The notes: generated by a model from the sequence alone, not told the origin. A stretch of DNA of 9,508 nucleotides from an uncultured Haemophilus sp. (GCA_902481695.1 CABSXY010000060.1:1-9508); one strand, 5' to 3'; positions 1 to 6,921 are shown, counted from the stretch's first letter. Numbers and translations are program-made.

Positions 1-70
1 AGAAGTGAAACGCCGATGCGCCGATGGTAGTGTGGGGTTTCCCCATGTGAGAGTAGGACACCGCCAGGTA
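1..70 (+). rRNA. rrf: 5S ribosomal RNA, 3' part (5' end outside the window)
   Basis: The first 70 bases align by eye with E. coli 5S rRNA from about its position 50 to the 3' end. They include the conserved AGAAGTGAAACGCCG block, the GATGGTAGTGTGGGG helix strand with its CCCCAT partner, the GAGAGTAGG loop E region and the closing GCCAGG strand. About 50 bases of the gene lie left of the window. The exact 3' end (69-71) is uncertain because the partner strand of the terminal helix is not visible. Together with the terminator that follows, this marks the end of an rRNA operon. Confidence 0.95.
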
Positions 71-79
71 CTGAATGTG

Positions 80-112
80 AACCCCGAGCTGAATGGCTTG
101 GGGTTTTTGTTT
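80..112 (+). terminator. Rho-independent terminator of the rRNA operon
   Basis: Positions 80-89 (AACCCCGAGC) pair with 96-105 (GCTTGGGGTT) to give a 10-bp stem with one G-T pair and a 6-base loop. A T-rich run follows (104-112). It starts about 10 bases after the 5S 3' end, the expected place for an rrn terminator, and isolates the operon from def. Confidence 0.92.
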
Positions 113-129
113 ATGGAGTTTTCAATATT

Positions 130-158
130 TTAGCAAAGCGTTGATTCTATGATACAAT
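130..158 (+). promoter_or_regulatory. Likely sigma-70 promoter for def
   Basis: A TACAAT -10 box (153-158, 5 of 6 consensus bases) lies 17 bases after TTAGCA (130-135, 4 of 6). It sits between the rRNA terminator and def, where a fresh promoter is needed. Transcription would begin near 165, giving a 5' leader of about 27 bases. Inferred from sequence only. Confidence 0.55.
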
Positions 159-191
159 CACCGCTGTAATTTTAATAAAACAAGAGAAAAT

Positions 192-701
192 ATGACCGCA
201 CTTAATGTATTAATTTATCCAGATGATCACCTTAAGGTTGTTTGTGAGCCAGTTGCAGAAGTCAATGATGACATTCGCAAAATTGTAGATGATATGTTTG
301 ATACGATGTACCAAGAAGAAGGCATTGGTCTTGCCGCTCCACAGGTAGATATCTTGCAGCGTATTATTACGATTGATATTGAAGGTGACAAACAAAATCA
401 ATTGGTGTTGATCAATCCAGAAATTTTGGCTTCTGAAGGTGAAACAGGCATTGAAGAAGGTTGTTTATCTATTCCTGGATTCCGTGCTTTAGTGCCTCGT
501 AAAGAAAAAGTCACGGTAAAAGCGTTAGATCGTCATGGAAAAGAATTTACGCTTGATGCAGAGGGTTTATTAGCAATCTGTATTCAACATGAGATCGATC
601 ATTTGAACGGTATTTTATTTGTGGATTATCTTTCACCGTTGAAACGTCAACGTATCAAAGAAAAATTAGTGAAATATAAAAAACAAATTGCAAAACAATA
701 A
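192..701 (+). CDS. def: Peptide deformylase
   Basis: Removes the formyl group from the N-terminal methionine of new proteins at the ribosome exit; a cytosolic metalloenzyme. All three family motifs are present: GIGLAAPQ (residues 44-51), EGCLS (89-93) and QHEIDH (132-137). C91, H133 and H137 are the metal ligands and E134 the catalytic acid, by comparison with E. coli Def (C90, H132, E133, H136). Length is 169 residues, equal to the E. coli enzyme, so the protein is complete. The start at 192 follows a modest AAGAG ribosome-binding site (182-186) and gives an N-terminus that aligns with E. coli. It is first in the def-fmt-rsmB cluster, whose next gene makes the formylated initiator that this enzyme later processes. 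Codons 2-4 (ACC GCA CTT) are a reverse-strand USS. Confidence 0.98.
   Translation: MTALNVLIYPDDHLKVVCEPVAEVNDDIRKIVDDMFDTMYQEEGIGLAAPQVDILQRIITIDIEGDKQNQLVLINPEILASEGETGIEEGCLSIPGFRALVPRKEKVTVKALDRHGKEFTLDAEGLLAICIQHEIDHLNGILFVDYLSPLKRQRIKEKLVKYKKQIAKQ
195..203 (-). repeat. DNA uptake signal sequence (USS) in the def start region
   Basis: Exact AAGTGCGGT on the minus strand, occupying codons 2-4 of def (Thr-Ala-Leu). On that strand the core is followed by an AT-rich block formed by the def start codon and the bases before it (193-187), as in the extended Haemophilus USS consensus. Confidence 0.9.
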
Positions 702-703
702 TC

Positions 704-733
704 AAAAGTGCGGTATAAAATGACCGCACTTTT
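704..733 (+). terminator. Inverted USS pair forming a hairpin between def and fmt
   Basis: AAAAGTGCGGT (704-714) and its exact complement (723-733) make a perfect 11-bp stem with an 8-base loop (715-722), starting two bases after the def stop codon. Each arm holds an exact USS core (706-714 plus, 723-731 minus). Paired USS hairpins are known to serve as terminators in Haemophilus. Here the downstream T run is only four bases and no clear promoter for fmt follows, so it probably acts as a partial terminator or attenuator with readthrough into fmt. The hairpin is certain; its strength is inferred. Confidence 0.75.
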
Positions 734-760
734 CCTATCAACGCCATAACGTAGAACATT

Positions 761-1717
761 ATGAAACCATTGAATATCATCTTTGCCGGTACGCCGGACT
801 TCGCAGCACAGCATCTTGCTGCACTTTTAAATTCTCATCACAATATTATTGCTGTTTATACGCAGCCAGATAAACCGGCTGGCCGCGGTAAAAAATTGCA
901 GGCGAGTCCTGTAAAGCAATTAGCAGAACAACATCAAATTCCTGTTTATCAACCAAAATCCTTGCGTAAAGAAGAAGCACAAGCAGAGCTTAAAGCGTTA
1001 AATGCTGATGTAATGGTTGTTGTCGCTTATGGTTTGATTTTACCTCAAGCAGTGTTGGATATGCCTCGTTTAGGTTGTTTAAATGTGCATGGTTCTCTCT
1101 TACCACGTTGGCGTGGCGCTGCACCTATTCAGCGATCTATTTGGGCTGGTGATCAACAAACAGGTGTGACAATTATGCAGATGGATGCAGGCTTAGATAC
1201 TGGTGATATGTTACACAAAGTGTATTGCGATATTGATGCGCAAGAAACTTCCACCTCGCTTTACCATAAATTAGCTGAAATTGCGCCATCTGCATTGATT
1301 GATGTTTTAGATCATTTGGAAGAAGGGAAATTCATTGCAGAAAAACAAGATGATAGCCAAAGTAACTATGCAGAGAAACTTTCTAAAGAAGAGGCTAAAT
1401 TAGATTGGTCGCTATCGGCAGCCCAGCTTGAACGCAATATTCGCGCATTTAATCCTTGGCCGATTAGTTTCCTACAATTAACCGATGAGCAAGGTAATGA
1501 ACAAACCTTAAAAGTTCATGCTGCTGCCGTGTTGCCACATGTAGATAAGCCCGCTGGGACGATTTTAAGTGTCGATAAAAAAGGTATCCAAATTGCCACG
1601 AAAGAAGGCGTTTTAAATTTATTGCAACTTCAGCCTGCAGGCAAGAAACCTATGTCGGTGCAAGACTTCCTCAATGGTCGAGCAGATTGGTTCCAGGTAG
1701 GTAAGGTTCTAAACTAA
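761..1717 (+). CDS. fmt: Methionyl-tRNA formyltransferase
   Basis: Transfers a formyl group from 10-formyltetrahydrofolate to Met-tRNA(fMet), making the initiator tRNA for translation; cytosolic. The N-terminal catalytic Rossmann-like domain carries the signature SLLPRWRGAAPIQ (112-124). N108, H110 and D146 match the catalytic Asn-His-Asp set of the family. The C-terminal tRNA-binding beta-barrel domain covers roughly residues 205-318 (around NIRAFNPWP and the following segment). Length is 318 residues against about 315 in E. coli. The start at 761 gives the usual LNIIFAGTPDFAA opening, but the ribosome-binding site before it is weak. Its TAA stop overlaps the rsmB ATG by one base (TAATG), which suggests coupled translation. 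Confidence 0.98.
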   Translation: MKPLNIIFAGTPDFAAQHLAALLNSHHNIIAVYTQPDKPAGRGKKLQASPVKQLAEQHQIPVYQPKSLRKEEAQAELKALNADVMVVVAYGLILPQAVLDMPRLGCLNVHGSLLPRWRGAAPIQRSIWAGDQQTGVTIMQMDAGLDTGDMLHKVYCDIDAQETSTSLYHKLAEIAPSALIDVLDHLEEGKFIAEKQDDSQSNYAEKLSKEEAKLDWSLSAAQLERNIRAFNPWPISFLQLTDEQGNEQTLKVHAAAVLPHVDKPAGTILSVDKKGIQIATKEGVLNLLQLQPAGKKPMSVQDFLNGRADWFQVGKVLN

Positions 1718-3054
1718 TGGTATTTCAACGAAAAAAAACGGAAATATCGACCGCACTTTCGGTACGCGCTATTGCTGCTCAAGTGATTTTACAGGTTTTA
1801 GATCAAGGTAAGTCCTTATCAACGTTGCTTCCAGAAGTGCAATCGCAGGTAAAATTACAGGATTTGCCTTTATTACAGGAAATTACCTTTGGTATTTGTC
1901 GCGTATTGCCTCGTTTAGAAAATATTATAAAAAAACTATTAGATAAGCCATTGAAGGGTAAAACCCGCATCGTGCACTGCTTGCTATTGGTGGGATTGTA
2001 CCAATTACTTTATATGCGCGTACCCGCTCATGCGGCTGTGGATGAAGTGGTGAACGCCACAAAATCATTAAAATCGGATAGTTTCCGTGGTTTGGTTAAC
2101 GGTGTATTGCGTCGCTTCTTACGGGAACAAGAAGATATTCTTGCTGTAGTAGATAAAAATTGGCAGACGCTTCATCCTGAATGGTTTGTGAATAAACTCA
2201 AAAAAGCTTATCCGAATTGGCGTGAAATTATTGAGGCGAATAACCAAAAGCCACCAATGTGGTTGCGAGTTAACCAACAACAAAATAATACGAAAACTTA
2301 CCGCACTTTATTGGAAGAGCAAGAGATTGTCGCATTTGAATGTGATAATCCACATGCTCTGCGCTTAGCTCAACCGCTTTCTGTTTCGAAACTACCGAAT
2401 TTTGAACAAGGTGCAGTAACCGTTCAGGATCTCAATGCGCAGTGGTCGGCCTTATTGCTTGAGCCACAAAATGATGAATTAATTTTAGATGCTTGCGCGG
2501 CGCCAGGTGGGAAGACTACACATATTTTAGAGATGGCACCGCAAGCGAAAGTGATTGCGCTTGATGTCGAGGCTCATCGCTTAAAACGTGTTGAAGAAAA
2601 TCTTGCCCGTTTGAATCAACAGGCGACGGTTGTTTGTGGCGATGCGACCGAGCCTGAGAAGTGGCTTGCAGAAATAGGTTTAAGTGATGCATCCTTTGAT
2701 CGTATTTTATTAGATGCACCTTGCTCGGCAACAGGTGTGATTCGTCGTCATCCGGATATTAAATGGTTACGTCAAGAAACGGATATTGCTCAATTAGTTG
2801 CCTTACAAGGGCAAATTCTAAAGGCGCTTTGGGCAAAATTGAAACCTAATGGTATTTTGCTTTACGCGACTTGCTCGGTGCTTCCCGATGAGAATAGCCA
2901 GCAAATACAGCATTTTTTAGCTGAAACACCCGATGCAGAATTAATGCCATTGCCGTTTGAACAAACGGAAAATACGATTGGAATCCAATTCTTACCACAA
3001 GAGAATGGCGGGGATGGTTTCTATTATGCAAAATTGAGAAAACGGTCAGCTTAA
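1717..3054 (+). CDS. rsmB: 16S rRNA (cytosine-967-C5)-methyltransferase RsmB
   Basis: Methylates C967 of 16S rRNA using S-adenosylmethionine (older names sun, fmu). Residues about 15-145 form the NusB-like RNA-binding domain (GLYQLLYMRVPAHAAVDE). The Rossmann methyltransferase domain has the SAM loop DACAAPGGKT (258-267), motif IV LLDAPCSATG (331-340, C336) and motif VI ATCS (384-387, C386). C336 and C386 correspond to the two cysteines used by RNA m5C methyltransferases. Length is 445 residues against 429 in E. coli. About nine of the extra residues are at the N-terminus, in a segment coded by a USS and its flanking A-run. The start at 1717 overlaps the fmt stop by one base and has TAAGG about ten bases upstream. 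The stop is directly followed by the ATG of the next gene. Confidence 0.97.
   Translation: MVFQRKKTEISTALSVRAIAAQVILQVLDQGKSLSTLLPEVQSQVKLQDLPLLQEITFGICRVLPRLENIIKKLLDKPLKGKTRIVHCLLLVGLYQLLYMRVPAHAAVDEVVNATKSLKSDSFRGLVNGVLRRFLREQEDILAVVDKNWQTLHPEWFVNKLKKAYPNWREIIEANNQKPPMWLRVNQQQNNTKTYRTLLEEQEIVAFECDNPHALRLAQPLSVSKLPNFEQGAVTVQDLNAQWSALLLEPQNDELILDACAAPGGKTTHILEMAPQAKVIALDVEAHRLKRVEENLARLNQQATVVCGDATEPEKWLAEIGLSDASFDRILLDAPCSATGVIRRHPDIKWLRQETDIAQLVALQGQILKALWAKLKPNGILLYATCSVLPDENSQQIQHFLAETPDAELMPLPFEQTENTIGIQFLPQENGGDGFYYAKLRKRSA
1750..1758 (-). repeat. USS inside the rsmB N-terminus
   Basis: Exact AAGTGCGGT on the minus strand, read in rsmB as codons 12-14 (Thr-Ala-Leu). On the minus strand the core is followed by a purine plus six A/T bases (1748-1742) and then a run of T (1738-1731), a good fit to the extended USS pattern. 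Confidence 0.9.
2300..2308 (-). repeat. USS in rsmB
   Basis: Exact AAGTGCGGT on the minus strand, read as Arg-Thr-Leu (residues 196-198) in the linker between the NusB-like and methyltransferase domains, a region that differs from the E. coli protein. Confidence 0.88.
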
Positions 3055-3870
3055 ATGAATTTGCCTTTAATTGATGTCGTCATTCCTTGCTATAACGCGG
3101 AACAAACTCTTGTTCGTGCAGTGGAGTCTGCGTTGCTGCAAGGTAATCTTGGCCGTCTTTGGCTGATTGATGATGCCTCTACAGATAATACATTTGCATT
3201 AGCCTTACAGCTTGCAGCGCAATATCCTGACAGAATTTCTGTTGAGCAAATGCCGAAAAATAGTGGTGTCGCAATGGCTCGAAATTGGGGGGTGATGCTC
3301 TCTGCTCAAAGTGCGGTCGATTTTGTCGCATTTTTAGATGCGGATGATGCATACGAACCTGGAGTATTAGAAGTGGCTGCGGCAACATTTCATTTTCAGC
3401 CAGATACATCGGTGGTGAGATTAGCATTAAAGCCGATAAATTTAGCCCAACGTTATGCAGAACACCCTAATTTTGATCAGGCATGGCAATATATGCGCAT
3501 GACCTGTGGGGGAAATATCGTTTTCAATAAAGCTTTTTTCTTAGCTTGTGGCGGATTTCCAACACATCAATTATTCCGAGAGCTCGGCGGTGAAGATGGC
3601 GCTTTAGGCATTGCGACGACTAAAACAGCAAAAGTAGCCACATTATTTGAAGATGTAGGCGTGTTGCATTTTTGTCGTGAAGGGATGCATGCAGAACGTT
3701 TACTTGATGGTCTGTTATTTGGTAAACAAGATCCTTCGATTACTACAGAAAAAATGGCAGAAGCAGAACAAGTAACGGCGACCATTTGTCGCCGCATTGA
3801 AACATTAAAGTGCGGTCTAAATTCAGCTGAAATTGGCATCCGACCTTTGGTTGTGGAGAGAACAGAATGA
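3055..3870 (+). CDS. Glycosyltransferase family 2 protein, acceptor unknown
   Basis: A 271-residue GT-A fold glycosyltransferase. Features in order: the nucleotide-sugar binding opening DVVIPCYNAE (7-16), the IDDASTDNT loop (38-46), the metal-binding D-A-D-D (95-98) after a hydrophobic strand, a CGGNIVF segment (151-157), and a GGED motif (178-181) at the usual catalytic-base position. No signal peptide or membrane segment is seen, so it should be cytosolic or peripheral. The sugar and acceptor cannot be read from sequence; lipooligosaccharide or another surface glycan is a guess. The ATG follows the rsmB stop with no gap, and the gene end overlaps trkA by four bases (ATGA), so it is translated as part of the operon. 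It contains two USS copies and its base composition does not stand out from its neighbours. E. coli has no gene at this place, nor, as I recall, does H. influenzae Rd. Confidence 0.88.
   Translation: MNLPLIDVVIPCYNAEQTLVRAVESALLQGNLGRLWLIDDASTDNTFALALQLAAQYPDRISVEQMPKNSGVAMARNWGVMLSAQSAVDFVAFLDADDAYEPGVLEVAAATFHFQPDTSVVRLALKPINLAQRYAEHPNFDQAWQYMRMTCGGNIVFNKAFFLACGGFPTHQLFRELGGEDGALGIATTKTAKVATLFEDVGVLHFCREGMHAERLLDGLLFGKQDPSITTEKMAEAEQVTATICRRIETLKCGLNSAEIGIRPLVVERTE
3309..3317 (+). repeat. USS in the glycosyltransferase gene
   Basis: Exact AAGTGCGGT, read within Gln-Ser-Ala-Val (residues 85-88), shortly before the D-A-D-D metal motif. Confidence 0.88.
3808..3816 (+). repeat. USS near the 3' end of the glycosyltransferase gene
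   Basis: Exact AAGTGCGGT read as Lys-Cys-Gly (residues 252-254), followed by AT-rich blocks (3818-3823, and again near 3832-3836), as in the extended USS. Confidence 0.88.
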
Positions 3871-5243
3871 AAATAATCATCTTAGGTGCAGGGCAAGTAG
3901 GCACAACGCTTGCGGCAAATTTAGTGAGTGAAGATAACGATATCACACTGGTAGATAATGAATCTCAACATTTGCAGAATTTGCAAGATAAGCATGATTT
4001 ACGCGTGGTTAAAGGTTCCCCTTCTTCACCCAAGGTTTTGCGTGATGCAGGAGCCGCTGATGCAGACTTGATGGTTGCAGTAACGGCATCAGATGAAATC
4101 AATATGATTGCTTGCCAGTTGGGATATACTCTTTTCAATACCCCAACACGTATTGCACGTATTCGTAATGCGGAATATTTGCATGAGAAAGATAAATTAT
4201 TTAATGATGAAAACGTACCAATTGATCATCTGATTTCACCAGAAAATTTAGTTACGGATGAGATTACACGTTTAATTGCTTATCCAGGTGCCTTACAAGT
4301 GGCGCATTTTGCCAATAATCGAATTAGCATTGTGGTTGTAAAAGCTTATTACGGTGGTCCGTTAGTGGGCTATGCACTATCCGCTTTTAAAGAGCATATG
4401 CCACACATTGATTGCCGAATCATTTCGATTTTACGTAATGATAGATTAATTCGTCCGCAAGGTTCGACCATTATTGAGGCGGGCGATGAAATTACCTTTA
4501 TTTGTGCGACAGAACACATTAAAGCGGTGATGAGTGAGTTGCAACGCCTTGAGAAAACCTACAAACGTATCATGATCGTTGGCAGCGGGAATATTGCCTC
4601 AGGTGTGGCAAAACAGTTAGAAGATAAGTATCAAGTAAAACTCATTGAGCGCGATGGAGAAAAAGCGAAAGTTTTAGCTGAAAGACTCTCTAAAACCCTG
4701 GTTTTCCATGGTGATGCTTCTGACCAAAATTTACTTTTTGAAGAGCATATTGAGAGCGTCGATGTCTTTTTATCTCTAAGTGCGGATGATGAAGCCAATA
4801 TTATGTCGGCGTTACTGGCAAAACGCCTAGGGGCTAAAAAAGCCATGGTGCTTATTCAACGCATGGCATATATCAATTTGATTCAAGGTGGAACCATTGA
4901 TATTGCGGTTTCACCACAACAAGCAACAATATCCGCTTTATTAGGACATGTGCGTAAAGGGGATATCAAAAATGTGGCCTCTTTGCGTCATGGTACCGCG
5001 GAAGCCATTGAACTTGTTGTACATGGCGATGCGACAACATCCAATGTGGTTGGAAGACAAATTGGTGATATCAAGCTGCCAGTTGGAGCGATGATTGCGG
5101 CAATTTTACGTAAAAATGAAGTAATCATTGCTCGTCGTCAGGTTGTTATTGAAGAAGGCGATAATGTGATTGTTTATATTAATGACAAGAAATCCGTGTC
5201 AGAAATTGAAAAATTATTCCAACCAAGTGCATTTTTTATTTAA
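3867..5243 (+). CDS. trkA: Trk potassium uptake system NAD-binding subunit TrkA
   Basis: Peripheral inner-membrane subunit that gates the TrkH/TrkG potassium channel by binding NAD(H) or other nucleotides. Two tandem RCK halves are visible. The first has the Rossmann glycine motif GAGQVG (7-12) and D30 at the end of the second strand. The second has GSGNIA (239-244) and E261 at the equivalent point. Each is followed by a regulator (TrkA-C) domain, near residues 140-225 and 370-455. Length is 458 residues, the same as in E. coli. The start at 3867 overlaps the previous stop by four bases and has GGAG at 3855-3858, eight bases upstream. No trkH or trkG is in the window, so the membrane channel must be coded elsewhere. 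Its position before mscL matches E. coli and groups two osmotic-response genes. Confidence 0.98.
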   Translation: MKIIILGAGQVGTTLAANLVSEDNDITLVDNESQHLQNLQDKHDLRVVKGSPSSPKVLRDAGAADADLMVAVTASDEINMIACQLGYTLFNTPTRIARIRNAEYLHEKDKLFNDENVPIDHLISPENLVTDEITRLIAYPGALQVAHFANNRISIVVVKAYYGGPLVGYALSAFKEHMPHIDCRIISILRNDRLIRPQGSTIIEAGDEITFICATEHIKAVMSELQRLEKTYKRIMIVGSGNIASGVAKQLEDKYQVKLIERDGEKAKVLAERLSKTLVFHGDASDQNLLFEEHIESVDVFLSLSADDEANIMSALLAKRLGAKKAMVLIQRMAYINLIQGGTIDIAVSPQQATISALLGHVRKGDIKNVASLRHGTAEAIELVVHGDATTSNVVGRQIGDIKLPVGAMIAAILRKNEVIIARRQVVIEEGDNVIVYINDKKSVSEIEKLFQPSAFFI

Positions 5244-5250
5244 ATAACAG

Positions 5251-5278
5251 TTTACTTTTTAATCTGAAAACCTATAAT
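5251..5278 (+). promoter_or_regulatory. Promoter for mscL
   Basis: A perfect TATAAT -10 box (5273-5278) lies 16 bases after TTTACT (5251-5256, 4 of 6 -35 bases). It falls in the 78-base gap between trkA and mscL, so mscL can be expressed apart from the upstream operon. Transcription would start near 5285. Confidence 0.7.
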
Positions 5279-5321
5279 ACGCACTCTTTTAATTTTTTAA
5301 ACCAACACAAAAGGAAATTTT

Positions 5322-5708
5322 ATGAGCTTTCTTAAAGAATTCCGCGAATTCGCAATGCGCGGCAACGTAGTAGATATGGCAGTCGGTGTGATCATCGGTG
5401 GTGCTTTTGGTAAAATCGTAAGTTCACTTGTCGGTGACGTAGTAATGCCTGTGTTAGGTATTTTAACTGGTGGCGTGGATTTCAAAGATTTGAAAATCAC
5501 ATTAGCTCAAGCTGTAGGTGAAACCCCAGCAGTAACCTTAAACTACGGTGTATTTATTCAAAACGTCTTTGATTTCATTATCATTGCATTCGCAATCTTC
5601 ATGATGATCAAAGGTATCAACAAAGTGAAAAAACCAGTAGAAGAAGTAAAAGGTCCTTCACAAGAAGAATTACTTACTGAAATTCGCGATTTATTAAAAA
5701 AACAATAA
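5322..5708 (+). CDS. mscL: Large-conductance mechanosensitive channel MscL
   Basis: Forms a homopentameric inner-membrane channel that opens under high membrane tension and releases solutes during hypo-osmotic shock. The N-terminal amphipathic segment FLKEFREFAMRGNVVDMAVG (3-22) leads into the pore-lining first membrane helix (about 15-45, glycine-rich GVIIGGAFGKIVSSLV). A periplasmic loop follows (about 46-74), then the second membrane helix (about 75-97) and a charged cytoplasmic helix (114-128). Length is 128 residues against 136 in E. coli; the difference is in the loop and tail. The start has a strong AAGGAA site at 5311-5316. It has its own promoter and is closed by a hairpin terminator. 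Confidence 0.98.
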   Translation: MSFLKEFREFAMRGNVVDMAVGVIIGGAFGKIVSSLVGDVVMPVLGILTGGVDFKDLKITLAQAVGETPAVTLNYGVFIQNVFDFIIIAFAIFMMIKGINKVKKPVEEVKGPSQEELLTEIRDLLKKQ

Positions 5709-5723
5709 GAATTTAATTCAAAT

Positions 5724-5755
5724 AAAAAAGGTTGGTATTTTACCAACTTTTTTTT
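5724..5755. terminator. Bidirectional terminator between mscL and ispF
   Basis: GTTGGTA (5731-5737) pairs with TACCAAC (5741-5747) around a 3-base loop. The stem is extended by a G-T pair and by an A run (5724-5729) facing a T run (5748-5755). The A/T symmetry gives a T tract on both strands, so it can end mscL rightward and ispF leftward; these genes converge here and ispF stops only ten bases away. Confidence 0.9.
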
Positions 5756-5764
5756 ACCTAAAAT

Positions 5765-6241
5765 TTAAGCTCTTAATAATAATGCGACAGCCTCGCAAGC
5801 AATACCTTCACTTCGGCCTGTAAAGCCAAGTTTTTCTGTTGTGGTTGCTTTCACATTTACGTGCTCAATATCGCAATGTAAATCTTCCGCAATTTTCGCT
5901 CGCATTGCATCGATATGAGGACGCATTTTAGGGGCTTGAGCAATAATGGTTACATCCACATTACCGACCTTATAGCCTTTTGCTTGTACTTGGCGGAATG
6001 CTTCTCGTAATAAAACACGGCTATCTGCATTCTTATATTGCATATCGGTATCAGGGAAGAGTTTACCAATATCACCTAATGCTACTGCACCTAATAAAGC
6101 ATCTGTTAAGGCATGTAAGGCGACATCACCGTCAGAATGGGCAATAAACCCAGTGTGGTAAGGCACTTCAACGCCACCAATAATTAAGGGGCGATCTTCA
6201 CCAAAGGCATGAACATCAAACCCATGTCCGATTCGTATCAT
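5765..6241 (-). CDS. ispF: 2-C-methyl-D-erythritol 2,4-cyclodiphosphate synthase
   Basis: Fifth enzyme of the MEP isoprenoid pathway: converts CDP-methylerythritol 2-phosphate to the cyclic diphosphate and releases CMP. It acts as a cytosolic trimer. The opening IGHGFDVHAF supplies D9 and H11, and H43 lies in the AHSDGDVALH segment (34-43); these match the D8, H10 and H42 zinc ligands of E. coli. The FPDTD segment and the C-terminal TTEKLGFTGRSEGIACEA segment are also typical. Length is 158 residues against 159 in E. coli. Its ATG overlaps the ispD stop by four bases (ATGA), consistent with coupled translation. In E. coli this gene is followed by truD and surE; here a terminator follows at once. 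Confidence 0.98.
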   Translation of the reverse strand: MIRIGHGFDVHAFGEDRPLIIGGVEVPYHTGFIAHSDGDVALHALTDALLGAVALGDIGKLFPDTDMQYKNADSRVLLREAFRQVQAKGYKVGNVDVTIIAQAPKMRPHIDAMRAKIAEDLHCDIEHVNVKATTTEKLGFTGRSEGIACEAVALLLRA

Positions 6242-6921
6242 AGCGTTTTCCTTGTTAAATAAAATTCGGCTAAAGCTAAATCTTCTGGACGCGTGACTTT
6301 AATATTATCACTTCGTCCTGTGACTAAGTGCGGTTGAAATCCGGCAAGTTCCATCGCAGAAGCTTCATCTGTAATATTGGCGCCTTGAGAAATCCCCTGT
6401 TTAAGTGCATTTCTTAATAGATCGCAACGGAAAAATTGAGGTGTTTGTGCAAGCCAAAGTTCAGTGCGATCTTCTGTTTTAATAATATCTTGTTGTTTAT
6501 TCGCGCGTTTAATCGTATCGACCGCTGGAATAGCTAAAATAGCACCTTGCTCATTATCGATTTGGAGCAATTTATCTAAATCTTGATGTGTTAAACAAGG
6601 TCTGGCTGCATCATGCACCAATACCCACGCTTGGTCATTTTTGATCGCATTTAGTCCATTTAGAACTGACTCAGCGCGTGTTTCCCCCCCTTCAACGAGA
6701 GTGATGTTTTCATGAGGGAATAAAGTTATTTCAGAAAGATAGGGGTCATTTTTTCCTACTGCAAGAATAACGTGATTGACTGCTGGGTGGGATAGAATGA
6801 CAGAGAGCGTATGTTCCAGAATCGTCTTGTCTCGGATTTTCAGATATTGTTTAGGCTTATTTGCTTGCATACGGCTTCCAACACCCGCAGCAGGAATGAC
6901 GGCAATAATTTCGCGGATCAT
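6238..6921 (-). CDS. ispD: 2-C-methyl-D-erythritol 4-phosphate cytidylyltransferase
   Basis: Third enzyme of the MEP pathway: joins CTP and methylerythritol 4-phosphate to give CDP-methylerythritol. The N-terminal nucleotide-binding signature PAAGVGSRM (10-18) with PKQYL (23-27) is present, including the basic residues (R17, K24) expected to bind the triphosphate. HDAARP (103-108) is the metal and CTP region. Length is 227 residues against 236 in E. coli. The start at 6921 shares one base with the ftsB stop (TAATG on the minus strand). The coding strand has a run of seven G at 6684-6690 (Gly-Gly, residues 78-79), unusual for an AT-rich genome. Confidence 0.98.
   Translation of the reverse strand: MIREIIAVIPAAGVGSRMQANKPKQYLKIRDKTILEHTLSVILSHPAVNHVILAVGKNDPYLSEITLFPHENITLVEGGETRAESVLNGLNAIKNDQAWVLVHDAARPCLTHQDLDKLLQIDNEQGAILAIPAVDTIKRANKQQDIIKTEDRTELWLAQTPQFFRCDLLRNALKQGISQGANITDEASAMELAGFQPHLVTGRSDNIKVTRPEDLALAEFYLTRKTL
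6326..6334 (+). repeat. USS in ispD
   Basis: Exact AAGTGCGGT on the plus strand, antisense to ispD, where it is read as Pro-His-Leu in the C-terminal part of the protein (GFQPHLVTGR). Confidence 0.88.

Noticed and set aside
688..719. Possible fmt promoter with TATAAA overlapping the USS hairpin loop
   Set aside because: The only -35-like hexamer (TTGCAA, 688-693) is 20 bases away, too far for a good sigma-70 promoter, and the -10 lies within a stable hairpin.
3287..3292. Six-G run in the glycosyltransferase gene as a possible phase-variation tract
   Set aside because: Six bases is shorter than known switching G tracts, the frame is intact, and it encodes Trp-Gly-Val in a normal GT-A region.
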